A stretch of 6,676 nt of DNA from Rhodothermota bacterium (GTDB lineage Bacteria > Hydrogenedentota > Hydrogenedentia > Hydrogenedentales > GCA-2746185), in NCBI GenBank assembly GCA_009885415.1, contig VFKU01000132.1, positions 1-6,676 of the forward strand, read 5' to 3'. The notes under the pieces are model-generated. The model made no database searches. It saw only the letters and a program-made list of their open reading frames with translations, and had not been told where the DNA came from. The position numbers and the translations under genes were made by a program. This document shows, one piece after another, positions 1 through 6,581 of this stretch. Every line of letters starts with the position of its first letter. Positions within the stretch are counted from its first letter, which is position 1.

Positions 1-1282
1 CGGGCCGGCCAGAGGTGATCGTGCCGGTCTTGTCGAAGGCGACGGCGCGCAACCGCGCAGGCGCTTCGAGGAACGCGCCGCCTTTGATGAGGACGCCGTG
101 GCGGGCGGCGGTGGCGAGGCCGGCGACGATGCTGACGGGCGTCGAGATGACGAGCGCGCAGGGACACGCGATCAGGAGGATCACCAGCGCCTGGTAGAAC
201 CATGCAAGCCAGTCGCCGCCGAAGAGCGGCGGGACAACGGCGACCGCGAGCGCGAGGGCCATCATCGCGGGCGTGTAGACGCGGGCGAACTTCTCGACCC
301 ACTGCTCGCTCGGCGCGCGGCGCGACTGGGCCTGCTCGACCATGCGGATGATGCGCGCCAGCGTGGTGTCCTCGGCGGCCTTGGTCACGCGAAACTCGAT
401 GGCGGCGGTGACGTTGATCGTGCCGGCGAAGACCGCGTCTCCGACCGTCTTCTCGACGGGCATCGATTCGCCGGTGATCGGCGCCTCGTTCAGGGTCGTC
501 GCGCCGGAGGTCAGGACGCCGTCGAGCGGGATGCGTTCGCCGGGGCGGACGAGACAGATCGTGCCGAGGGCGATCTCGCCGACGGGCTTCTCCTCGATGC
601 AGCCGTCGTGCGGACAGCGGAAGCGTGCCGTCGGCGGCGAAAGACTCATGAGTGCGCGGATGGCGCGGCGCGCGCGGCCCACGCTCCAGGACTCGAGGAG
701 CAGTGCCAGCGCGAAGAGGAAGGCGACGCTGCCCGCCTCGAAGAAATCGTCGAGCGCGATTGCGCCGGCGATCGCGGCGACCATGAGCAGGTTCATGTCG
801 GGACGCGCGTGGCGCGCGGAGTACCACGCTTTGGGAAGTACGAACCAGACACCCGCGAGTATTGCGACAGCGTAAAGAGCGAGAGTCATGCCGGGCAGGG
901 CGACGCCGTCGGGACGCGCGCCGAGTGCAACGCGGAGCCCATCGACATAGGCGTGTACGGCGAACCCGAGCGCGAGCGCGGTCCCGCTGGCGACGCAGAG
1001 GACCATGCGCGCCTCGCGCCGCCACCACGGGACGGTGTGCGCGTCGGCGGCTTGGCGCAGGTGCTCCTCCCAGGGAATGGCGCGCATGCCGGTCTGTGCG
1101 ACGGCGCGCTGGACGGCGTCGGCGTCCGCGGCGGCGTTGGCGTCTTCGAGGGTGAGCTTGCCGTTAATGAGGTCAAAGCGCAGGCGGTCTTCGCCGCCGG
1201 CGAGCGCGCCGAGAGCGCGCTTGAGCACCGCGACCTCTTCTGCGCAGTCCATTCCTCGGATCTTGTAGGTCTGTTGATTCAT
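1..1282 (-). CDS. Heavy-metal P1B-type ATPase (Zn/Cd/Pb-type), 3' part missing
   Basis: Metal-exporting P-type ATPase of the inner membrane that uses ATP to pump a soft divalent cation out of the cytosol. Translating the minus strand gives 427 codons without a stop, running off the left edge. Seen in order: an HMA-like N-terminal segment with GMDCAEE (residues 10-16); hydrophobic segments near 93-113, 131-150, 163-178 and 184-198; the actuator loop TGES (270-273); a hydrophobic segment near 337-355; the metal-site motif CPCALVISTP (373-382); and the phosphorylation site DKTGT (417-421, Asp417 acceptor). CPC followed by ALVISTP is typical of the P1B-2 group (Zn, Cd, Pb; ZntA/CadA-like), so copper is less likely. 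Missing beyond the edge: the rest of the P and N domains and the last two helices, probably some 250-300 residues. The ATG at 1282 is the first canonical start in frame; no Shine-Dalgarno precedes it. The family call is firm; the metal is inferred. Confidence 0.95.
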   Translation of the reverse strand, partial: MNQQTYKIRGMDCAEEVAVLKRALGALAGGEDRLRFDLINGKLTLEDANAAADADAVQRAVAQTGMRAIPWEEHLRQAADAHTVPWWRREARMVLCVASGTALALGFAVHAYVDGLRVALGARPDGVALPGMTLALYAVAILAGVWFVLPKAWYSARHARPDMNLLMVAAIAGAIALDDFFEAGSVAFLFALALLLESWSVGRARRAIRALMSLSPPTARFRCPHDGCIEEKPVGEIALGTICLVRPGERIPLDGVLTSGATTLNEAPITGESMPVEKTVGDAVFAGTINVTAAIEFRVTKAAEDTTLARIIRMVEQAQSRRAPSEQWVEKFARVYTPAMMALALAVAVVPPLFGGDWLAWFYQALVILLIACPCALVISTPVSIVAGLATAARHGVLIKGGAFLEAPARLRAVAFDKTGTITSGRP

Positions 1283-1352
1283 CGCGGAACGGAGTATAAC
1301 AATGACGAGAAATGCGCGATGAAAATCGATTCGCAACGCGGAGGCGGGGGTC
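1283..1352. promoter_or_regulatory. Divergent intergenic region with a shared -10-like element
   Basis: This 70-bp gap separates the leftward metal ATPase from the rightward DUF4870 gene, so both promoters must lie here or overlap the coding ends. The octamer AGTATAAC at 1293-1300 reads TATAAC on the plus strand (1295-1300, five of six matches to TATAAT) and TATACT on the minus strand (1298 to 1293, also five of six). For the plus strand a TTGATT lies at 1274-1279, giving a short 15-bp spacer. No good -35 is visible for the minus strand. If the minus -10 is used, the ATPase leader would be only about 4 nt, which fits its lack of a ribosome binding site. No clear operator palindrome was seen. 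The promoter call is pattern matching only. Confidence 0.4.
1340..1344 (+). promoter_or_regulatory. Ribosome binding site of the DUF4870 gene
   Basis: GGAGG lies 8 nt before the ATG at 1353, an optimal spacing. It decides the start in favour of 1353 over the in-frame ATG at 1380, which has no comparable site. Confidence 0.8.
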
Positions 1353-1730
1353 ATGGCTGATACGGACGGTGGATTGGGAATGGATACTCCTCCACGCGAG
1401 GCGCGCATGTGGGCGATGTGGTGCCACCTCGGCGCGCTGTCGGGATTTATCGGGATTCCCTTTGGCAACATCCTCGTGCCCGCGGTGATCTGGCTGACCA
1501 AGCGGGACAGCCATCCGTTTATCGACGAGAACGGACGGGAATCGCTGAATTTTCAGGTGACCATGCTGATCTACTTCGTCATAGCGGCGATACTGTGCCT
1601 AGTATTTGTCGGATTCCTATTGCTTCCCGTTTTGTTTTTGGGCGGGATCATCTTCAGCATCGTCGCAGCCATTCGCGCGAGCGACGGTGTCCCGTACCGT
1701 TATCCCTTCACGATTCGACTCTTTAGCTGA
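1353..1730 (+). CDS. DUF4870 domain-containing small membrane protein
   Basis: A 125-residue integral membrane protein matching the DUF4870 (Tic20-like) family in length and pattern. About 20 hydrophilic residues are followed by hydrophobic segments near 25-48, 67-88 and 89-107. The family signature is clear: a first helix starting HLGALSG, the loop HPFIDENGRESLNFQ (54-68) between helices one and two, and the tail motif YRYPFTIRLF (115-124). The biochemical role of the family is not established, and I assign none. It starts 70 bp from the divergent metal ATPase and ends 27 bp before the WD40-kinase gene on the same strand, so co-transcription with the kinase is likely. The stretch coding helices two and three is visibly less GC-rich than its surroundings, as expected from hydrophobic codons rather than necessarily from transfer. 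Confidence 0.9.
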   Translation: MADTDGGLGMDTPPREARMWAMWCHLGALSGFIGIPFGNILVPAVIWLTKRDSHPFIDENGRESLNFQVTMLIYFVIAAILCLVFVGFLLLPVLFLGGIIFSIVAAIRASDGVPYRYPFTIRLFS

Positions 1731-1757
1731 GCGGACGGCGGGAGCGCTGAACCTCGT

Positions 1758-4226
1758 ATGACCGACGATTTCTGGGCACCCGATCTAGCGGACGACGCCT
1801 CCGAGGAGGAGTCGTCTCGGCGTTATACGGTGACGTGCCGTTGCGGCAACCACATGCGCGTAAAGACGAAGCATTTCGGGCGCATGTGCCGCTGCACGAA
1901 GTGCCACTTCCCGATCTACGTCACTTACGACAATGTGCAGCCGCCGGTCGGCCCCGGTGATCGGCACTTGCCGCGCGTGTTCAAGGAAGAGGAAGTGCCC
2001 GTGCATTGGCGCAAGGGCGACCTTTTGATGGAATTGTACGAGGTCCGCGGCACGCTGGGCGAGGGCGGCATGGGCGTGGTGTATCAGGTGTATCACCGCG
2101 GCTGGGGTAAATCGCTCGCCGTGAAATCACCGAGCCCGAAGTTGCTGGGCGACCCGGAGTGGCTGAGCCAGTTCGAGCACGAATGCGAAACGTGGATCAG
2201 CTTGCCGCCGCATCCGAACGTTGTCGAGTGCTATTACGTTCGGCGGTTGGGGGGCATTCCGCGGGTGTTTGTGGAATATCTCAAGGGGCGGGATTTGGGG
2301 CATTTGATCGATTCGAAGGCGCTGTATGCGGGGGGTGAGGCGGCGGCGCTGAAGCGCATGATCGACATTGCGATCCAATTTTGTTGGGGCTTGCACCACG
2401 CGCACCAGCGCGGCGTCATTCATCAGGACGTCAAGCCCGGCAACCTGATTGTCGCCGAGGGCGACATCTGCAAGGTGACCGACTTCGGCCTGGCGATGGT
2501 GTGGGCCACGGAGCAGACGCCGCCGGGATCGGCGGGATCGGGCAAGGACAGCGCGGGCGATCGCGGCGGATTCAAGGGGCTCACCGGCGGGACGCCGACC
2601 TATCGTTCGCCGGACCAGCGCCGCTACGGCGTGGTGACGTATAAGACGGACATCTGGAGCTGGGGCGTCTCGATGATCGAGATGTTTTCGGGCGACGTGT
2701 ATTGGCGGCAGGGGCACAAGGCGAAGGCGGTGCTGGAGGACTTGCTCAAGTACGGTTCGCGTTATGAGATGGTGCCGAAGATGCCGGAGAAGATGCAGGC
2801 GCTGCTCCGCGAGTGCTTCGAGGAGGACCCGAACAACCGGCCTGTGGACATGCACGCGGTGGCGGAGCGCCTGCGCGAGGTGTACAAGGACGTGACGGGC
2901 AAGACGTATCCTCGTAACGAGCCTCGACTGGGCGATATGAAACTCGAAGTGCTGAACAACCGCGCGGTGTCGATGATCGATTTAGGGAAAGTGGCCGAGG
3001 CGGAGCAGCTATGGGCCGAGGTGTTGGCCGCGCAGCCGGGCCACATCGAGGCGGAGTACAACCGGCACCTTTATCTTTGGAAGGCCGGGAAGATCACAGA
3101 CGCGCAGATGGTCGAGATGCTGTATGCAATCGTCGAAGCGCACAAGAAAGAGTGGTTCCCGGCGTATCTGCTGGCGCGGGTGATGATCGAGCGGGGCGAT
3201 GCGGGCGTGGCGCTGAAGCTGCTGGAGGGCATCAATCAGACGGACGAGAACCGCCGCGAGGTGAACTACGGCCTGGCGATGGCGCAGAACTTCGTCGCGC
3301 GCGACCGCAAGCTGGTGTGGGACTTCAATCCGGGGACGATCAAGGTGTCGGCGGTGGCGCTGTCCTTCGACGGCTGGCGCGCGCTGACGGGGGGCGTCGA
3401 CGGCCACATCCGCAACTGGGAAGTAGTTTCTAGGCAATGCACGGCGGTGCTGAACGGGCACACGGACCGGGTGCATGCAATTTGTCTGCGCGACGACGAG
3501 CAGTATGCGATCTCGGCAAGTGCGGACCACACGCTGCGCCTCTGGGACCCGATGACGGGGAAATGTGTGCGGACCTTTGAAGGCCACCTCGCGGGGGTGC
3601 GATCGGCGATGTTCAGTCCGGACGGCGTGATGGCGATCTCGGGGAGCGACGACGGCAGCCTGATGTTGTGGGATCTGGGATCGACGGTGCGCATCCGGTT
3701 GTTCACAGGCCACAAGGCGAACGTGAACCAGGTGGTGTATGCGCGGGACGGGAATTTTGTGTACTCGGCGTCGAGCGACGGCACCGTGAAGCGGTGGGAA
3801 GTCGAGACGGGGCGTTGTGTGCACACCTTTGAAGTCAGCAACGGGCGCGTGCCGAGTCTCGCACTAAGCCAGGACGGCCGGACCTTGCTGACGTGTTCGG
3901 ATGTTTGGCTCCATGTGTGGGACACGACGTCCGGAGAATTATTGCGCGAAATCCGCGGACATACGAAGGAGATTTTATCGGTGTGTCTCAGCGAGTCGGG
4001 ACGCTACGCGCTCTCCGCCACGGGCATGGGCACGATCAAGGTGTGGGAGATTTCGACCGGCCAGTGCCTCAAGAGTTTGCAGGGCCACGCACCGATCAAC
4101 TTGAGCCGCGACGGTCAGTACGCAATTTCCTGCGGCGCGCACGGCGAGTTCAAACTGTGGAGTGTGCACATCGGCGATCCGCCGTTCCCGGCGCAATACG
4201 TGTTGTGTAAAGGAAGTCCGGCCTGA
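1758..4226 (+). CDS. Zinc-ribbon serine/threonine protein kinase with TPR-like region and WD40 propeller
   Basis: An 822-residue Hanks-type kinase, predicted cytosolic: no signal peptide or membrane helix. Domains in order: zinc ribbon (about 22-60) with C27, C29, C44, C46 and C49; kinase (about 93-376); TPR-like helices (about 388-512); seven WD40 repeats (about 527-805). Kinase motifs: glycine loop GEGGMG (101-106), VAIK-type Lys123, likely helix-C Glu142, catalytic loop HQDVKPGN (222-229; Asp224, Lys226, Asn229), DFG (242-244), DIWSWG (298-303), Arg361. Two departures from consensus are HQD instead of HRD and SPD (284-286) instead of APE/SPE; the DFG-to-SPD segment is also long and Gly/Ser-rich. 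Since Lys, both catalytic-loop Asp/Asn and DFG Asp are kept, activity is likely. TPR and WD40 modules suggest it recruits or is regulated by protein partners; substrates are unknown. GGAG at 1741-1744 lies 13 nt before the chosen ATG, a somewhat long spacing. Confidence 0.95.
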   Translation: MTDDFWAPDLADDASEEESSRRYTVTCRCGNHMRVKTKHFGRMCRCTKCHFPIYVTYDNVQPPVGPGDRHLPRVFKEEEVPVHWRKGDLLMELYEVRGTLGEGGMGVVYQVYHRGWGKSLAVKSPSPKLLGDPEWLSQFEHECETWISLPPHPNVVECYYVRRLGGIPRVFVEYLKGRDLGHLIDSKALYAGGEAAALKRMIDIAIQFCWGLHHAHQRGVIHQDVKPGNLIVAEGDICKVTDFGLAMVWATEQTPPGSAGSGKDSAGDRGGFKGLTGGTPTYRSPDQRRYGVVTYKTDIWSWGVSMIEMFSGDVYWRQGHKAKAVLEDLLKYGSRYEMVPKMPEKMQALLRECFEEDPNNRPVDMHAVAERLREVYKDVTGKTYPRNEPRLGDMKLEVLNNRAVSMIDLGKVAEAEQLWAEVLAAQPGHIEAEYNRHLYLWKAGKITDAQMVEMLYAIVEAHKKEWFPAYLLARVMIERGDAGVALKLLEGINQTDENRREVNYGLAMAQNFVARDRKLVWDFNPGTIKVSAVALSFDGWRALTGGVDGHIRNWEVVSRQCTAVLNGHTDRVHAICLRDDEQYAISASADHTLRLWDPMTGKCVRTFEGHLAGVRSAMFSPDGVMAISGSDDGSLMLWDLGSTVRIRLFTGHKANVNQVVYARDGNFVYSASSDGTVKRWEVETGRCVHTFEVSNGRVPSLALSQDGRTLLTCSDVWLHVWDTTSGELLREIRGHTKEILSVCLSESGRYALSATGMGTIKVWEISTGQCLKSLQGHAPINLSRDGQYAISCGAHGEFKLWSVHIGDPPFPAQYVLCKGSPA
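1821..1937 (+). other. N-terminal zinc-ribbon segment of the WD40-kinase
   Basis: Residues 22-60 hold a CRCG knuckle (C27, C29) and a CRCTKC cluster (C44, C46, C49) separated by 14 residues, with Tyr/Val strands around them. The CxCG...CxxC layout resembles small zinc ribbons placed ahead of other domains in planctomycete-type proteins. The most likely ligand set is C27, C29, C46 and C49, leaving C44 spare. Metal binding is inferred from spacing only. Confidence 0.7.
3336..4172 (+). repeat. Seven WD40 repeats encoding a beta-propeller
   Basis: Residues 527-805 divide into seven units: 527-568, 569-610, 611-652, 653-694, 695-735, 736-777 and 778-805. Most are 42 residues and close with a GH dipeptide (567-568, 609-610, 651-652, 734-735, 776-777). 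The WD position reads NWE, LWD, LWD, RWE, VWD, VWE and LWS. Seven repeats make a complete propeller. Unit four ends in EVS rather than GH, and unit seven is shortened to about 28 residues at its start. The repeats have diverged at the protein level and do not look like recent DNA duplications. Confidence 0.9.
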
Positions 4227-4318
4227 TCTGGGCGCGGTGCCGGTTGAACGATGAGGTAAGTCGTGTTAAGCTCGCATTACACCATCTGTAGTGTTTGAGA
4301 TGGCTGGGTACACCATTT
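4227..4318 (+). promoter_or_regulatory. Candidate promoter between the two kinase genes
   Basis: The 92-bp gap contains TTGAAC (4244-4249) and, 17 bp on, TAAGCT (4267-4272), with a TG at 4264-4265 that could act as an extended -10. The predicted transcript start near 4279 leaves a leader of about 40 nt before the ATG at 4319. Both hexamers match consensus only partly, so the second kinase may instead, or also, be read from the upstream operon. The octamer TACACCAT occurs twice here, at 4278-4285 and 4309-4316. No intrinsic terminator is visible after the stop at 4226. Confidence 0.35.
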
Positions 4319-6553
4319 ATGGCATCCGACATTCGGGCGCAAGGCTCCCTGATTGGCAGCAAGTTGGGGGGCTATCAGGTCGAGGCGCTGATCGGGCGGG
4401 GCGCTATGGGCTCGGTGTATCTGGCGCGCGACACGAAGCTGAACCGCCACATTGCGCTCAAGGTGCTGCTCGGGAGCCTCGCGCGCACGCCGTCGATCGT
4501 GAAACAGTTTCACCAGGAGGCGCAGTCTGCCGCGCCGTTGAACCATCCGAACATTGTGCGGATTTATTCGGCGGGAGTGGAGGCCGGGACGCCGTACATT
4601 GCGATGGAGTTTGTGGACGGCGAGCCGCTGGATCGATTCCTCAAGCGCAAGGGCAAGGTGAACTGGGACGTGGCGCTGCACATCGGCGCGCAGGTGGCGC
4701 TGGCGCTGGACTGCGCGCACCAGCACGGCATCATCCATCGCGATGTGAAGCCGTCGAACATTCTGCTGGACCGCAAGGGCGGCGTGCGGCTCACGGACTT
4801 CGGCATCGCGCGGATGCAATCGCGCGACGGCGCCTCGGGCGGGCCGGTGGTCGGCACGCCGCAGTATATGTCGCCCGAGCAACTCACGGGGGGCGACATC
4901 GGGCCGGCGAGCGATCTCTTCGCGCTGGGCGTGACGATGTACCAGATGATTTCGGGCGAGATGCCGTTTCGCGGCGAGTCGTCGATGGCGCTGGTGCGCA
5001 GCATTTGCGAGGACACTCCAGTGCGCTTGAACAAGCTCGACGAGTCGGTGCCGGACGACGTGGCGCGGTTGGTGGCGTATCTGATCGAGAAGGAACCGTC
5101 GGGCCGGCCGGCGAGTGCGAAGATCGCGTATGGCCTCATTCATCGCTTACAGAAACACCGCGGGGGCAGCTCGGTGGTGGCGGAATCGCTCACGTCTTTC
5201 CTCAAGGAGGAAATGGAAGCACGGCCGTTCAGCAGTATCGAGCGGAAGGAAGCGCAAACGCGCAAGCAGTCGTCCAAAGTCCGGCGGCGCCTGCGCAAAG
5301 GACGCATTTCCGGGGCGCTGGCCGCACAGGCCGTGGCGATCGCGGTGTTGGCGGCGGGCGCGTTTGCGATCGGGCCTTTCACGGCGGCGCGCGGACGGGA
5401 GCGTGTGCCTGCGCCCGCCAAGGTATTGGATTTCACGATCGTTCAACCGGTCCAGCCCGGCGTGCGCCGTATCGGCCTGCTTGCGGACGGACACGAGGTG
5501 GATTCGCTGGTGTGGCTCGGCGAGGAGGGCGCGCTGATAGCACACACGCGCGGTCAACGCGGCACCCTCGTCGATGGAGAACGAGGCCTGCTCTCGATCG
5601 AGGTCGCGAGTGCGACGGTGGTGAGTCTGAGCGCGCCGGACGTCCCAGGCGCTGCGGCGGCGAAAAATCGGGCGCGACCGCTGCCCGCGTCGTTCACCGC
5701 GGCGCCGGACGCGCCGGTTTCGAGTCCGTTGTACGCGAGCGTGCCGGTGTTTGCGCTGGGCGATGACCCTTTGTTGGCTGTGCTGCTGGCGCAACCGTGG
5801 CGCGCGGCGACCCCGCGCGCGGCGATTCTTTATACAGCCCCCCGATCGGCGATCGACGCCACGCGCGCAAACGGCGGCGCCTTCATCGCGCTGCACCCGG
5901 CGGCCGAGCGCGTCTGCCTGGCGCTCTACGATGTTGACACCGGGCAGTACTTTCTGGCCGAGCACGCCTTGGCTACTCCAGCAATCACCTCGACCGACGA
6001 ACGAAGGACAAGCCCTCAAGCCGACGTAATCCCCGAGAGCGTGCGTTACACGGCCGACGGCCAACGCATCGCGTATCTGCGACGCAATGCCACTCGGGGA
6101 ATCGATCTCTGGATGTTGCGCAGTGGCGCGACGGATCTCGACGGCAGGCGCATCGCCAGCGGCCTGGCCGAGGGCGTGATTTCGATGGCGCCTTCGGAAA
6201 ATCTGGCCGCGGTCTCGATCGCGGGGACCGATGGGGCGGTCGATATTGCGCTAATGGATCTTCAGTCGGGTTCGGTCAGTGCAAATTACGGGCCGGGCAC
6301 GCTGTGCACGCAGGCGTGGTTGACAGACGCTTCTGGATTTTTGTTCGTAGGCCCGGGGCCGGAGCGCCAGTTGGTGTTTGCGCCCGCCCAGCCGCCTTAC
6401 GAGCCCCGTCCAGTGACGAATGTTCGAGGGGGAGTGGGCCCGGCCTACGCAGTCGCGCCGAAATCGGGGCAGGTGGCGGCCGCCGATCCGAGCGGCGACA
6501 ATCCCGCAGTGTATGTGATCGATCCGGAAACCCTCTCGCGCGCAGGGTCGTGA
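4319..6553 (+). CDS. Membrane-anchored serine/threonine protein kinase with C-terminal TolB/PD40-like propeller
   Basis: A 744-residue PknB/Hanks-type kinase with canonical active site. The kinase domain spans about 19-277: glycine loop GRGAMG (26-31), Lys48, helix-C Glu67, HRDVKPSN (140-147; Asp142), DFG (160-162), SPE (185-187), DLFALGV (199-205), Arg263. A basic juxtamembrane stretch (about 305-329) precedes one hydrophobic helix at about 331-354. Basic residues on its N side place the kinase inside and the rest outside the membrane. The outer part (about 368-744) has PD40/TolB-like strands, best seen at 574-601 (YTADGQRIAYL then DLWML), and is presumably a propeller that senses or binds a ligand; the ligand is unknown. 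The frame is closed upstream by TAG at 4289, leaving only TTG 4295 or ATG 4319. I chose the ATG because no ribosome binding site precedes the TTG; the one before the ATG is weak too. Confidence 0.93.
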   Translation: MASDIRAQGSLIGSKLGGYQVEALIGRGAMGSVYLARDTKLNRHIALKVLLGSLARTPSIVKQFHQEAQSAAPLNHPNIVRIYSAGVEAGTPYIAMEFVDGEPLDRFLKRKGKVNWDVALHIGAQVALALDCAHQHGIIHRDVKPSNILLDRKGGVRLTDFGIARMQSRDGASGGPVVGTPQYMSPEQLTGGDIGPASDLFALGVTMYQMISGEMPFRGESSMALVRSICEDTPVRLNKLDESVPDDVARLVAYLIEKEPSGRPASAKIAYGLIHRLQKHRGGSSVVAESLTSFLKEEMEARPFSSIERKEAQTRKQSSKVRRRLRKGRISGALAAQAVAIAVLAAGAFAIGPFTAARGRERVPAPAKVLDFTIVQPVQPGVRRIGLLADGHEVDSLVWLGEEGALIAHTRGQRGTLVDGERGLLSIEVASATVVSLSAPDVPGAAAAKNRARPLPASFTAAPDAPVSSPLYASVPVFALGDDPLLAVLLAQPWRAATPRAAILYTAPRSAIDATRANGGAFIALHPAAERVCLALYDVDTGQYFLAEHALATPAITSTDERRTSPQADVIPESVRYTADGQRIAYLRRNATRGIDLWMLRSGATDLDGRRIASGLAEGVISMAPSENLAAVSIAGTDGAVDIALMDLQSGSVSANYGPGTLCTQAWLTDASGFLFVGPGPERQLVFAPAQPPYEPRPVTNVRGGVGPAYAVAPKSGQVAAADPSGDNPAVYVIDPETLSRAGS
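5309..5380 (+). other. Single transmembrane helix of the second kinase
   Basis: Residues 331-354 are Ala/Val/Ile/Leu-rich and uncharged, directly after a cluster of Arg and Lys residues (316-329). By the positive-inside rule this gives a type with cytosolic kinase and outer C-terminal domain, the usual layout of receptor-like bacterial kinases. Confidence 0.8.
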
Positions 6554-6581
6554 GCGACTTTCGGGGCCCAGCACAGGTACG

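Noticed and set aside
98..1360. A 420-residue open frame on the plus strand opposite the metal ATPase
   Set aside because: It is antisense to a clear P-type ATPase with all key motifs; its translation is rich in Arg, Gly, Asp and Ala with no recognisable domain, as expected from a GC-rich shadow frame.
3009..3824. Long minus-strand open frames opposite the WD40-kinase (also 2127-2855 and 4277-5143)
   Set aside because: They lie antisense to strongly conserved kinase, TPR and WD40 sequence and have His/Arg/Pro-rich compositions typical of reverse-strand shadows.
4218..4243. Inverted repeat CCGGC...GCCGG after the first kinase gene as a terminator
   Set aside because: The stem is five base pairs with a 16-nt loop and no T-run follows, so it does not meet the pattern of an intrinsic terminator.
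4295..4318. TTG start giving eight extra residues on the second kinase
   Set aside because: No ribosome binding site precedes the TTG, and the ATG at 4319 starts a normal polar lead into the kinase domain. It cannot be fully excluded.
4291..5766. A 491-residue open frame overlapping the second kinase in another frame
   Set aside because: The other frame encodes a full kinase with GRGAMG, HRDVKPSN and DFG; this frame is Gly/Arg/Ala-rich and motif-free. It is a long shadow caused by high GC.
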